64,000 nucleotides of DNA from Alloprevotella sp. Lineage in GTDB: Bacteria > Bacteroidota > Bacteroidia > Bacteroidales > Bacteroidaceae. The notes below the pieces were generated by a model. That model was given only the letters and a program-made list of their open reading frames with translations. It made no database searches and was not told the DNA's origin. Below, piece by piece: positions 54,101 to 62,262 of the stretch (positions are counted from its first letter, which is position 1; each line of letters opens with the position of its first letter). Where the stretch lies: the NCBI GenBank assembly GCA_017478625.1, contig JAFVDF010000001.1:91166-155165 (forward strand), written 5' to 3'. A program made the translations under genes and the position numbers.

Positions 54101-54545
54101 TATACGGATGGTCCATATCGGCCCAGTAGCCCATCAGGCGAGTCAGTTCCTCCCACTCGCGCGTATATTTCATCACGTTCTTACGGCAGTGAGCGTTGTA
54201 ATCTTCTATCGAAATCTTTGTACCGATATCTACCTTTGTGATACCGAGTTCTGCCTCTACACCCAGTTCTACAGGCAAGCCATGTGTGTCCCAACCGGCC
54301 TTTCTTTCCACACAATAGCCCTGCATAGTCTTGTAGCGACAGAAGAGGTCTTTAATCGTACGAGCCATCACGTGGTGAATTCCGGGATGGCCATTGGCAG
54401 AAGGTGGGCCATCGTAGAAGACATAAGCCGGATGTCCTTTGCGAGTACGGATACTTTCAGCAAATACATTGTCGCGCTCCCATTTGGCAAGCACGTCCTG
54501 ATTGACCTGATAGAGGTCCTGACTGTTATGTTCGTTAAATTTCAT
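51111..54545 (-). CDS. ileS: Isoleucyl-tRNA synthetase
   Basis: A 1144-aa class I synthetase, the longer (type 2, eukaryote-like) form. The HIGH-type motif lies in NGHPGIHHV, and the KMSKS-type loop reads KMSKH (52449-52463), with His where Arg or Ser is usual. The CP1 editing domain carries TTPWTLPSN and DYVTTEDGTGIVHIAP. A C-terminal extension follows the anticodon-binding domain. It is the first gene of the ileS-dksA-lspA-DUF4296 unit. Confidence 0.95.
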   Translation of the reverse strand: MKFNEHNSQDLYQVNQDVLAKWERDNVFAESIRTRKGHPAYVFYDGPPSANGHPGIHHVMARTIKDLFCRYKTMQGYCVERKAGWDTHGLPVELGVEAELGITKVDIGTKISIEDYNAHCRKNVMKYTREWEELTRLMGYWADMDHPYITYETPYMESLWWLLHALYEKGLLYKGYTIQPYSPAAGTGLSSHELNLPGCYRDVKDLTATALFRLTDAPAEMSEWGTAYMAAWTTTPWTLPSNTALCVGGKIEYVCVQTFNPYSNEKISVIMASACVANNFAGKKWVRVESLEELAAYDPAQTDAPKPFRVVGHWDGNSLAGLHYEQLLNYMTPKDSGEPFRVITGDYVTTEDGTGIVHIAPTFGADDAFVAKKAGVPGLLVTTKKGKDAPMVDLQGRFYRLEDLDEDFVRQHVNVEAYEPYMGRYVKNAYDENLSDADETLDLSICFQLKSEGKLLSTQKHVHSYPHCWRTDKPVLYYPLDSWFIRSTALKERMSELNKTIKWKPESTGTGRFGKWLENLNDWNLSRSRFWGTPLPIWRNDEGEEICIGSLADLYAEIEKSVAAGLMASNPLKDAGFIPGDYSKENYAKVDLHRPYVDRIVLVSDTGKPLHREPDLIDVWFDSGAMPYAQSHFPFENTEGFENKSLFPADFIAEGVDQTRGWFFTLHALATMIFDSVAFKNVVSNGLVLDKNGNKMSKHLGNAVEPFGVIQKYGSDPLRWFMITNSAPWDNLKFDEDGVKEVSRTFFGKLYQVYSFFAMYANVDGFDPTAPQVPAEERPEIDRWIISELNSLIKRVTENLDDYEPTKAGRDISTFVNDNLSNWYVRLNRKRFWAGQMTADKLSAYQTLYRCLLTLSKLVAPFAPFYADQLYADLQPEGVAEAQSVHLSEFPKVVEAEINPTLEKQMELAQKITSMVLSLRKKEHIIVRQPLQNITLPISDEATRSAILAVKQLILDEVNVKTLNFAESSLLKKEVKCNFRIMGKKFGKQMKAVAAAVSALSQEQIAQLEQTGLLTLPIEEQTVTIELADVEIITKDLPGWTVANEGALTVALDLTISPELYREGVARELIKKVQTYRKEHDFEITDHIRVILQQNDTLETVLKEFGEYIGAQILADSISLSANPSGEEIFEHNDIKSIIEIIKI

Positions 54546-54585
54546 TGTAAGATTACCTGAACTTTCTATATAAATATTGAGTGCG

Positions 54586-54593
54586 CAAATTTA
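54586..54593 (-). promoter_or_regulatory. Predicted -7 box of the ileS unit
   Basis: The minus strand reads TAAATTTG, a full match, 41 nt upstream of the ileS ATG. Confidence 0.45.
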
Positions 54594-54654
54594 ATAGATA
54601 TTTTTCGCATAAAGAACCTCCGGTCAAAAAACTCCACCATTGTGTCGAAAAATA

Positions 54655-54728
54655 CCCTTATGCCATTTTCCAGTTCACAGCGTGAAATTCAAATTTCACA
54701 GTGTGAACTCCGCATTTCACACTGTGAA
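54655..54728 (-). repeat. 74-bp triple-palindrome element, copy F (inverted)
   Basis: The tail (minus-strand GGAAAATGGCATAAGGG) is on the left. Palindromes lie at 54674-54686, 54695-54707 and 54716-54728 (centres 54680, 54701, 54722). The tail-proximal unit has one change, TTCACAGCGTGAA. The copy lies 61 bp from the ileS -7 box and just upstream of the lysE-like gene. Confidence 0.95.
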
Positions 54729-54795
54729 CTCCAGAATCAGAGCCACTTCCGTACGGATTCGCTTATTTATTCCACCGACAAGTCGGACTTTCGTA

Positions 54796-54813
54796 TAAAT
54801 TTCCTTATATTCG
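54796..54813 (+). promoter_or_regulatory. Possible -7 boxes of the lysE unit
   Basis: TAAATTTC (54796-54803) and TATATTCG (54806-54813) each miss TAnnTTTG by one base. Either would leave a very short leader before ATG 54823. Confidence 0.25.
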
Positions 54814-54822
54814 CGGTCGGTT

Positions 54823-55494
54823 ATGGAAATTTTCGCACCATTCATAAGCACTTTCCAACTGCTCCTAAAGGGCTTCATCATTGGCATAATAGTTTCTGCG
54901 CCAATGGGACCGACTGGCATTCTGTGCATACAGCGCACTATGCGAAAAGGTCGGCTCTATGGCATTGTAACAGGGGCCGGTGCTGCGCTGAGTGACTTGT
55001 TCTATGCGCTTGTGACGGGCTTGGGAATGTTTTCTCTTATCGGATTCGTAGAAGATGCCGAGGTGCTGTTCTGGCTCAAGTTTGTAGGCAGTGTCATCTT
55101 ATTTGCTTTTGGTGTGTGGACATTCCGTTCAGCTCCTCCCAAGATTGAACCGACGGACAACGATAACAAGCCTAAAGGTACCCTACTCCATAATTTCTTC
55201 ACCTCCTTTATGCTGACCATTGCGAACCCGCTGATTATATTTTTGTTTATAGCGTTGTTCAATATGTTCACCTTCGTCGTTCCGCACAACATATTGGGTA
55301 TGCTGGCCGGATATGCGGCCATTGTAGGAGGTGCTATGATGTGGTGGTACGGTCTTACCTATGTACTCACGCGCGCTAAGCGAAATTTTGGAGAGAACGG
55401 CATCCTCCGCCTCAACCAAGCCATCGGTGGTGTGGTAATCATAGTGGCCGTCTGCTATGCCATAATGACCTTGTTCCACTTATCCCTCTATTAA
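54823..55494 (+). CDS. LysE/RhtB family transporter
   Basis: A 223-aa inner-membrane exporter-like protein with about six helices. SAPMGPTGILCIQRTMRKGRL after the first helix is the family's PGP-type start of the transport unit, and LTIANPLIIFLFIALF is a typical third-region motif. Families of this fold export amino acids; substrate unknown. It opens a plus-strand run lysE-DUF4924-rfbD-prfC (gaps 11, 39 and 19 bp). Confidence 0.88.
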   Translation: MEIFAPFISTFQLLLKGFIIGIIVSAPMGPTGILCIQRTMRKGRLYGIVTGAGAALSDLFYALVTGLGMFSLIGFVEDAEVLFWLKFVGSVILFAFGVWTFRSAPPKIEPTDNDNKPKGTLLHNFFTSFMLTIANPLIIFLFIALFNMFTFVVPHNILGMLAGYAAIVGGAMMWWYGLTYVLTRAKRNFGENGILRLNQAIGGVVIIVAVCYAIMTLFHLSLY

Positions 55495-55505
55495 CCGGAG
55501 CCGAT

Positions 55506-56048
55506 ATGATCATTGCCAATCGTCTGCGTCAGACTAATCGAGCCGAATATATCCTATATATGTGGCAGGTGGAAGATATCCTGCGCTCTTATCATTGCGA
55601 TATGGAGCACGTACGCCACGACTATCTGGTCCGTTTCACCTTGCCCGATGATACTCGCGCAGAGATGGAGCAGTGGTATGCCAATCTGTGCAATATGATG
55701 AAGGAAGAAGGGGTGGCTCAGACCGGACATTTGCAGATTAACAAAAACGCTGTACAGGAACTTGTCGAATTGAACAGCCAACTGCTCGACTCAGAGAAGT
55801 TTCCTTATTATCAGCAACTCTATTATAAGGTTCTGCCCTATATTGTTGAGATCAGAGCCAAGGGGGCAGATAAATCGGTCGGCGAGATAGAAACCGCACT
55901 GCAAACGCTCTATGGTCTCGTTCTCCTGCGCCTTCAGGGCAAGGAAGTATCGCCTCAGACACTTTCTGCGGCCAAAGACCTTTCCACCCTGCTCGGACAA
56001 CTCTCCGACTACTATTTAAAAAACCGACAGGGAGAACTTGACCTCTGA
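55506..56048 (+). CDS. DUF4924 family protein
   Basis: A 180-aa predicted all-helical cytoplasmic protein of the Bacteroidota-specific family DUF4924. The conserved start IIANRLRQTNRAEYILYMWQ and the middle YYKVLPYIVEIRAK are recognisable. Function is unknown; no catalytic motif is visible. It lies between the LysE-like exporter and rfbD, close enough to be co-transcribed. Confidence 0.8.
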   Translation: MIIANRLRQTNRAEYILYMWQVEDILRSYHCDMEHVRHDYLVRFTLPDDTRAEMEQWYANLCNMMKEEGVAQTGHLQINKNAVQELVELNSQLLDSEKFPYYQQLYYKVLPYIVEIRAKGADKSVGEIETALQTLYGLVLLRLQGKEVSPQTLSAAKDLSTLLGQLSDYYLKNRQGELDL

Positions 56049-56087
56049 CGGCGTAATCTAATTTCCGAATTAAATAAAGGACTTCGT

Positions 56088-56945
56088 ATGAATATTCTTG
56101 TAACCGGTTGTCGCGGCCAACTGGGCAGCGAATTGCAAGCACTGGCACAGCCTTCCGACTTTTGTCGCTTCTTATATACCGATGTAGCCGAGTTGGACAT
56201 TACTGATCCTGTGGCCGTAAATAAGTTTGTCAGTCAGGAGCAGGTAGATGTCATTATCAACTGTGCGGCCTACACGGCTGTGGATAAGGCTGAAAGTGAA
56301 CTCGGACTATGCGAACGGCTGAACAGCATAGCCCCTCAGTATCTTGCAGAAGCAGTAGAGAAACGAGGAGGCTCCATCATACAGGTTTCTACCGACTATG
56401 TGTTCGACGGAACGGCTTGCAGTCCTTATACAGAGGATGCTTCGACCTCTCCGCGTACAGTGTACGGTCGTACAAAGCTGCAAGGCGAGCTGAATGTACT
56501 GAAGGCTTGTAAGAAGGCCGTTGTGATTCGCACGGCATGGCTTTACAGCTCCTACGGGAAGAACTTTGTAAAAACTATGCTGAAGTTGGGAGGCGAGAGA
56601 AAGGAGTTAGGAGTTGTTTTCGACCAGATAGGAACTCCCACCTATGCCCGCGATCTCGCTCGCACTATCCTACAGGTCATTGCCAAGGGAGTAAAGCCTG
56701 GCATCTACCACTTCTCCAATGAGGGTGTATGCAGTTGGTACGATTTTGCCCATGCCATTTTCACCTACGCAGGACTCGACGATTGCCAGCTCCGTCCTCT
56801 TCATACCGCCGACTATCCCACCCCGGCGCAACGTCCGCATTTCTCCGTATTAGACAAGACAAAAATCAAACAGGCCTATGGCATCCGCATCCCCCATTGG
56901 ACCGAAAGCCTGCAGGAATGTCTGAAACTCATAAAAGAAGCATAA
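56088..56945 (+). CDS. rfbD: dTDP-4-dehydrorhamnose reductase
   Basis: A 285-aa short-chain dehydrogenase fold enzyme, last step of dTDP-L-rhamnose synthesis. Marks are the NADPH motif [37 protein letters not shown] (catalytic Thr), and the YxxxK in YGRTKLQGE; the late GIYHFSNEG is also typical. The rest of the rhamnose set (rfbA, B, C) is not in the window. It is followed 19 bp later by prfC. Confidence 0.95.
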   Translation: MNILVTGCRGQLGSELQALAQPSDFCRFLYTDVAELDITDPVAVNKFVSQEQVDVIINCAAYTAVDKAESELGLCERLNSIAPQYLAEAVEKRGGSIIQVSTDYVFDGTACSPYTEDASTSPRTVYGRTKLQGELNVLKACKKAVVIRTAWLYSSYGKNFVKTMLKLGGERKELGVVFDQIGTPTYARDLARTILQVIAKGVKPGIYHFSNEGVCSWYDFAHAIFTYAGLDDCQLRPLHTADYPTPAQRPHFSVLDKTKIKQAYGIRIPHWTESLQECLKLIKEA

Positions 56946-56964
56946 ACGAACCCTCTGCATAAGC

Positions 56965-58533
56965 ATGAATCCAGAAATATCCCGCCGGCGCACGTTTGCC
57001 ATAATCTCCCACCCCGACGCAGGTAAGACAACGCTTACTGAAAAGCTCCTTTTGTTTGGTGGCCAGATACAAGTGGCCGGAGCCGTAAAGAGCAATAAAA
57101 TAAAGAAGACCGCTACATCCGACTGGATGGAGATAGAGAAGCAGCGCGGTATCTCCGTGACCACCTCCGTTATGGAGTTTGATTACGAAGGCTACAAAGT
57201 GAATATTCTCGATACCCCAGGACACCAGGACTTTGCCGAAGATACATTCCGGACGCTTACAGCCGTAGATTCCGCTATCATTGTGGTGGATGCGGCAAAG
57301 GGTGTGGAGCAGCAGACAAGGAAGCTGATGACTGTCTGCCGTATGCGCAAGACTCCCGTTATCATCTTCATCAATAAGATGGACCGCGAAGGTAAAGACC
57401 CCTTTGATTTGCTGGACGAGTTGGAGAGCGAATTACAAATCAGTGTCCGCCCCCTCTCCTGGCCTATCAACCAAGGACAACGCTTTAAGGGAGTATATAA
57501 TATCTATGAGCAAAATCTGAACCTCTTTACGAGCGATAAGCAACGCGTAACAGAAAAGGTTGCAGTCGATATAGCCAGCGAAGAACTTGAGGCACATGTC
57601 GGAACATCCGATGCGGAAAAACTCCGGGCCGACCTTGAACTCATTGACGGCGTATATCCCGAATTTGAAGTGGACGATTACCTGAACGCAGACATCGCTC
57701 CGGTCTTCTTCGGGTCGGCTCTAAATAATTTCGGTGTTAAGGAACTTTTGGACTGCTTCGTAGAGATTGCTCCATGTCCCCGTCCTGTCAAAGCCGAGGA
57801 GCGTGACGTACAGCCAGAAGAGCCTAAATTTTCGGGATTTATCTTTAAAATCACAGCAAACATTGATCCCAACCATCGTTCTTGCATTGCCTTCTGCAAG
57901 GTATGTAGTGGACGTTTTGTGCGCAATAATCCCTACCTCTTGGTAAGGCAAGGAAAGACATTGCGATTCTCTTCTCCCACGCAATTTATGGCTCAAAGGA
58001 AAAGCACCATTGATGAGGCATGGCCAGGCGATATTGTAGGACTTCCAGACAACGGCACTTTCAAGATAGGCGATACGCTGACAGAGGGAGAAAACTTACA
58101 TTTCAGAGGATTGCCCAGTTTTTCGCCCGAAATGTTCAAGTATATCGAAAACGCTGACCCGATGAAAACAAAGCAGCTCAATAAGGGCATTGAGCAACTT
58201 ATGGACGAGGGCGTAGCGCAACTTTTTATAAACCAATTCAACGGACGAAAAATAATTGGCACCGTTGGCCAACTGCAATTTGAGGTTATCCAGTACCGAT
58301 TGGAGAATGAATACGGCGCAAAATGCCGTTGGGAACCGATAAGTCTCTATAAAGCCTGCTGGATAGAGAGTGATGACGAAGCAGAACTCAATACGTTCAA
58401 ACAGCGCAAATACCAATATATGGCAAAAGACCGTGAAGGCCGTGATGTATTTCTTGCTGACAGCGGATATATGCTTTCCATGGCCCAACAGGACTTTGAA
58501 AATATCAGATTCCACTTTACCAGCGAGTTCTAA
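56965..58533 (+). CDS. prfC: Peptide chain release factor 3
   Basis: A 522-aa translational GTPase that recycles release factors 1 and 2. G1 is [15 protein letters not shown], followed by [12 protein letters not shown] (G2), [12 protein letters not shown] (G3) and NKMDREG (G4). The length fits RF3. ATG 56965 is 19 bp after rfbD. It ends the lysE run before the tRNA-Met gene. Confidence 0.96.
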   Translation: MNPEISRRRTFAIISHPDAGKTTLTEKLLLFGGQIQVAGAVKSNKIKKTATSDWMEIEKQRGISVTTSVMEFDYEGYKVNILDTPGHQDFAEDTFRTLTAVDSAIIVVDAAKGVEQQTRKLMTVCRMRKTPVIIFINKMDREGKDPFDLLDELESELQISVRPLSWPINQGQRFKGVYNIYEQNLNLFTSDKQRVTEKVAVDIASEELEAHVGTSDAEKLRADLELIDGVYPEFEVDDYLNADIAPVFFGSALNNFGVKELLDCFVEIAPCPRPVKAEERDVQPEEPKFSGFIFKITANIDPNHRSCIAFCKVCSGRFVRNNPYLLVRQGKTLRFSSPTQFMAQRKSTIDEAWPGDIVGLPDNGTFKIGDTLTEGENLHFRGLPSFSPEMFKYIENADPMKTKQLNKGIEQLMDEGVAQLFINQFNGRKIIGTVGQLQFEVIQYRLENEYGAKCRWEPISLYKACWIESDDEAELNTFKQRKYQYMAKDREGRDVFLADSGYMLSMAQQDFENIRFHFTSEF

Positions 58534-58631
58534 GCTTTTTCAAAGAAAGATAGGGCAATATCTGACGGCATAGCCACATTACCATTCCAAAGCGTTGGAG
58601 CATATAAAGTCAAAACTTTTTAATCGGAATA

Positions 58632-58663
58632 TTTGGTAGAATAAAATATTGAACCTACTTTTG
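58632..58663 (+). promoter_or_regulatory. Promoter of the tRNA-Met gene
   Basis: TTTG at 58632-58635 and TACTTTTG at 58656-58663 are separated by 20 bp. Transcription would begin near 58670, 20 nt before the tRNA. Confidence 0.8.
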
Positions 58664-58689
58664 CATCCGATTCTCAAAAAGAATTATGC

Positions 58690-58763
58690 GGCGCGGTAGC
58701 TCAGCTGGTTAGAGCGCATGATTCATAATCATGAGGTCGAGGGATCATGCCCCCCCCGCGCTA
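58690..58763 (+). tRNA. tRNA-Met (elongator-type, anticodon CAT) with a non-canonical T loop
   Basis: A 74-nt cloverleaf without encoded CCA. The acceptor GGCGCGG/CCGCGCT begins with a G1-U72 pair; the anticodon arm is CATGA-TTCATAA-TCATG. The T stem GAGGG/CCCCC has one A-C mismatch, and the T loop is ATCATGC instead of the usual TTCRANY: bases 54 and 58 are swapped (A54, T58). The lack of C1-A72 separates it from the initiator. A tRNA-Ile(CAU) identity cannot be excluded without knowing lysidine targets. It has its own promoter and terminator. Confidence 0.85.
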
Positions 58764-58782
58764 CAACATTACTTAATTTCTG

Positions 58783-58823
58783 AAGCGGAAGACATTATAA
58801 GATGTCTTCCGCTTTCTTTTTAT
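58783..58823 (+). terminator. Terminator of the tRNA-Met transcript
   Basis: A perfect 13-bp stem AAGCGGAAGACAT/ATGTCTTCCGCTT with a 6-nt loop is followed by TCTTTTTAT. Confidence 0.9.
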
Positions 58824-58897
58824 AGATAAAACGCTCAGGAACACCCATTACAACGGAGTATCTACAAATTGGATTATACTATTTGTTCAGAATACGC

Positions 58898-58905
58898 TAC
58901 TTTTG
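58898..58905 (+). promoter_or_regulatory. Predicted -7 box of the GH92 gene
   Basis: TACTTTTG matches TAnnTTTG, 21 nt before the ATG. No -33 TTTG is at the proper distance. Confidence 0.4.
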
Positions 58906-58926
58906 TAGAATTAAACTATTTAGATT

Positions 58927-61900
58927 ATGAACTTGAGGAACCTTTCTTTAGGTAGGATTAAGGCACGGGTGTGTGGCTTAATCCTGTTTTTCTGTTTCTG
59001 CCAAGTGTCTTTCGGGCAGAACGTAGTATGGAAAATTGGAACAGCAGACAATTCTTCGTCAGAATTTGCATTGGCTCCAAACCATTATCAAGATTTTTTG
59101 GCCCACGATTTTGGATACGAAGACCGTTATTATATCGTGGGATACTCCAAGCCAGAGCGCGATTTTCCCTATGTGCTTCCCGGGCCCGAAGATGAATGGG
59201 GCGGAACATCTATTACGGCAGGCTGGCGCACGCATGAAATCAATGTGCTATTTTATATAAAGGAGTTGCCCCGCAAAGGAACTTGTCGGCTGGTGGTAGA
59301 TTTGGCTGGATGCAACGCGAAGAGAAGCGTCTTGAAAGCATCTGTCAATAAAAAGTCAGCTCGTTTCGAGGTAAAAGGTCATTCTGACAGGTCGTTACTT
59401 GGACTTGCCACTGACTTGGACGAGCAAATTCTCACGCTTGATGTGGACGTGAGCGATTTGCACAAAGGGGGCAATCAGGTTAACCTTTCTGTTTTAGAAG
59501 GGAGCTGGGTTGTTTTCGACTGTGTGCGGTTTGAAGGCCCTTCCGGACTATCCCTTGGCAAAATTAACCCCGAAGCATATTTGCGCGGAGTTAGCGCGGC
59601 AGACTACGAACTTATGCGCGATGGAAATCGAGTACAGCCCCTACTCGTTGATATAGAGCATCTGAGCGGTACGCCTGTGGTTAGCGTCCTGCTGGATAAG
59701 CAGAAAATCTATGAGACTCGTTTAGATTCTGCACGCTATATACTGGAGGTTCCAATGCCCCGAGTAACGAAGTCAAAGAATAGTCGGTATGAAGTATTAG
59801 TAAATAGCGTCAGTCTGGAAAGCGGTAGTGTCAGCCGACATCCTTGTCCGTTGCAAACATTGGCCGACTATGTGGATACACGTAACGGCTCTGGTCATTC
59901 GCGCTGGATGATTGCACCAGGCCCTTGGCTTCCTTTTGGCATGGTGAAAGTTAGTCCAGACAATCAGAATACTTGTTGGCAAGCAGGCTATCAACCTACG
60001 TTCGAAACACTCGGATGTATCAGCCACATCCATGAGTGGACAATGGCAGGCCTCGGTATGCTTCCAACGAACGGACCGCTCTTTACAAAAGTCGGAGACC
60101 AATTTCACCCGGATGAAGGCTACCGTTCGCGCATAGATAAATTGAGCGAACAGGCACCACTTGGGTATTATAAAGTTTTCCTAAGCGATTACAAAGTCTG
60201 GACAGAAGTAACCGCCACAGAGCGCGCTTCGTTCCAACGCTACACCTTTCCGGCCGACAAAGACGGGCGTGTAATGATTGATCTGCATATTCCTGCCGAA
60301 TACGAATACCAACTTGTGGACTTTGATGTCCGGCAAATTTCTCCAACGCGTATTGAAGGATATAGCCACCAACTTACACCGCAAGTGTGGAGTAATGATG
60401 CAGACCAAGACTATACGCTATATTTTTCAATGGAGTTTGATGCACCCATCAAGCATATTGGTGGGTGGATAAACGACAGTCTTGTCAGCGGGAACCATAT
60501 TCAAGGGCAACAAAAGGTGGATGCGGGAATGTTCGTCGAGTTTGATACCGAACAATATCCCATAGTTCAGGTGAGAACGGGTATTTCTCCCGTGAGCATA
60601 GCTAATGCTGCAGACAATTTACAACAAGAAATCAGCTCACGCTTTGGTTGGAATTTTGAGGCAGTAGTAGCCAATCAGAAAACTGAATGGAACGATATTT
60701 TCAACCGTCTTGTAATCTCAACCGACAACCGCCTCGAAAAAGTGCGTTTCTATAGCAATATGTATCGCGCGCTATGTCGAAATCTCTGGAGCGATAAGAA
60801 TGGCGACTGGGTTGCCCCAGACAACTCTGTACACCATAATGAAGACTCCGAACAGGTGGCTCTCGGTGGCGACGCCTTTTGGAATACCTTCTGGAATCTC
60901 AATCAGTTTTGGAATTTGGTCACGCCCGAGTGGTCGGCGCAATGGGTTAATTCCGAACTTGCCCTATACGATGCTTGTGGCTGGTTAGCAAAAGGGCCCG
61001 CGGGAATGAAGTATATCCCCGTTATGGTAGCGGAACACGAAATTCCGTTTATGGTGTCGGCCTATCAGATGGGCATACGCGGATTTGATGCCGAGAAAGT
61101 TTTGCGCGCGGCTATCAAAATGCAAACAATCCCCGCTCAACATGTTGACGGAGGCTTTGCAGGCAATCGCGATCTCCTACCCTATTTGAAACACCATTAT
61201 GTGCCCTATGATTTAGGGCGTTTTAGCAATTCGTTGGAATATTCTTTCGATGATTGGTGCGTAGGTCAGTTGGCAAAGGCTTTGGGCAATGATTCCATTT
61301 ATCAGACTTTCAACGAGAGAGGTTATTGGTGGCAAAATGCTTTCAATATGAAATCTGGATTTGCAGAAATGAAAGACAGTCGTGGCATTATTGCTCCCGA
61401 TTTTGATCCCTTTCGGACGGGCGCAAATCAGCATTATGTAGAAGGAAATGCCTGGCAACTGAGTTTCTTTGTGCCTCAAGATGTACCAGAACTGGTTCGC
61501 TCTATTGGAAAGCAGAATTTTATCGATCGACTCACTTGGGGTTTTGAAGCCAGTGAGCCTTGGCGTTACAACGCGCCAGGAGATGCTTATTGGGACTTCC
61601 CTGTTGTGCAAGGAAATCAGCAATCTATGCACTTCCCCTATCTTTTTAATTGGGCAGGGGCACCTTGGCTCACTCAGAAGTGGAGTCGTTCTGTGGCAGA
61701 GCGTTATTACGGATACGGAATATCTAATGCCTATCTCGGAGACGAAGACCAAGGACAGATGAGCGCTTGGTTTATTATGGCAGCACTCGGACTTTTCCAA
61801 ACAGACGGCGGATGTAGTGTAAATCCCTCTTATGAAATTGCCAGTCCAATGTATGAAGAGGTAACGATAGACTTAGGCCATCGCTACGGTCGAGGCGACA

Positions 61901-62079
61901 AATTCATTATCCGAGCCCACAACGCCTCCAGAAAAAATATCTATGTTCAGAAAGCAAGCCTAAACGGGAAAATACTCCAAAGTTTCAAATTTCCTGCATC
62001 TGAACTATTGAAAGGTGGAATGCTTGAATTGGAAATGGGCCCAATGCCAAACTACAATTGGGGCGTAGAAAGCAATTAA
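58927..62079 (+). CDS. Exported GH92 family glycosidase (alpha-mannosidase type)
   Basis: A 1050-aa enzyme with a signal peptide (about residues 1-31, cleavage near SFGQ). The N-terminal region (about 35-210) is a jelly-roll like that of rhamnogalacturonan-lyase-type carbohydrate-binding domains. The GH92 part (about 315-1040) has RNGSGHSRWMIAPGPWLPFGMVKVSP and CISHIHEWTMAGLGMLPTNG near its beginning and GDEDQGQMSAWFIMAALGLF (with the catalytic acidic residues' region) near its end. The family removes alpha-linked mannose with calcium. It stands alone: no SusC/SusD or regulator genes flank it. Confidence 0.9.
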   Translation: MNLRNLSLGRIKARVCGLILFFCFCQVSFGQNVVWKIGTADNSSSEFALAPNHYQDFLAHDFGYEDRYYIVGYSKPERDFPYVLPGPEDEWGGTSITAGWRTHEINVLFYIKELPRKGTCRLVVDLAGCNAKRSVLKASVNKKSARFEVKGHSDRSLLGLATDLDEQILTLDVDVSDLHKGGNQVNLSVLEGSWVVFDCVRFEGPSGLSLGKINPEAYLRGVSAADYELMRDGNRVQPLLVDIEHLSGTPVVSVLLDKQKIYETRLDSARYILEVPMPRVTKSKNSRYEVLVNSVSLESGSVSRHPCPLQTLADYVDTRNGSGHSRWMIAPGPWLPFGMVKVSPDNQNTCWQAGYQPTFETLGCISHIHEWTMAGLGMLPTNGPLFTKVGDQFHPDEGYRSRIDKLSEQAPLGYYKVFLSDYKVWTEVTATERASFQRYTFPADKDGRVMIDLHIPAEYEYQLVDFDVRQISPTRIEGYSHQLTPQVWSNDADQDYTLYFSMEFDAPIKHIGGWINDSLVSGNHIQGQQKVDAGMFVEFDTEQYPIVQVRTGISPVSIANAADNLQQEISSRFGWNFEAVVANQKTEWNDIFNRLVISTDNRLEKVRFYSNMYRALCRNLWSDKNGDWVAPDNSVHHNEDSEQVALGGDAFWNTFWNLNQFWNLVTPEWSAQWVNSELALYDACGWLAKGPAGMKYIPVMVAEHEIPFMVSAYQMGIRGFDAEKVLRAAIKMQTIPAQHVDGGFAGNRDLLPYLKHHYVPYDLGRFSNSLEYSFDDWCVGQLAKALGNDSIYQTFNERGYWWQNAFNMKSGFAEMKDSRGIIAPDFDPFRTGANQHYVEGNAWQLSFFVPQDVPELVRSIGKQNFIDRLTWGFEASEPWRYNAPGDAYWDFPVVQGNQQSMHFPYLFNWAGAPWLTQKWSRSVAERYYGYGISNAYLGDEDQGQMSAWFIMAALGLFQTDGGCSVNPSYEIASPMYEEVTIDLGHRYGRGDKFIIRAHNASRKNIYVQKASLNGKILQSFKFPASELLKGGMLELEMGPMPNYNWGVESN

Positions 62080-62158
62080 GTCACCAATGAATAGAGCCAC
62101 ACCATTCTTGGAAAAATAATTTCCAGATAGAAAGAATCCCCAAACACTATTCTGCAAA

Positions 62159-62200
62159 TAACGGTCATAACGGTGTTACGACGCACCATTATGGCCGTTA
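62159..62200 (+). terminator. Hairpin between GH92 and mnmE genes
   Basis: A 17-bp stem (62159-62175 with 62184-62200; two wobble pairs) encloses an 8-nt loop TTACGACG. The following sequence is T-rich but has no clean U-tract. It may terminate the GH92 transcript or be a regulatory structure of mnmE. Confidence 0.55.
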
Positions 62201-62217
62201 GTATTAGATTCTTTTCT

Positions 62218-62225
62218 TACTTTTG
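62218..62225 (+). promoter_or_regulatory. Predicted -7 box of mnmE
   Basis: TACTTTTG matches TAnnTTTG, 37 nt before the ATG. Confidence 0.4.
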
Positions 62226-62262
62226 CCCCAGAAACTTGTGAGTATATCTCCCATTTCAAAAT

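Noticed and set aside
3600-54728. Classical CRP/FNR sites
   Set aside because: The E. coli CRP site is TGTGA-N6-TCACA; here the halves are in the opposite order (TTCACA-N-TGTGAA) with a one-base centre, so it is a different design.
3600-54728. Hairpins in transcribed RNA
   Set aside because: A one-base centre leaves no loop, and the 21-bp phasing points to double-stranded DNA binding. The copies also lie outside the predicted transcripts.
58927-62079. Polysaccharide utilisation locus around GH92
   Set aside because: There is no SusC, SusD, regulator or further glycosidase; neighbours are a tRNA gene and mnmE.
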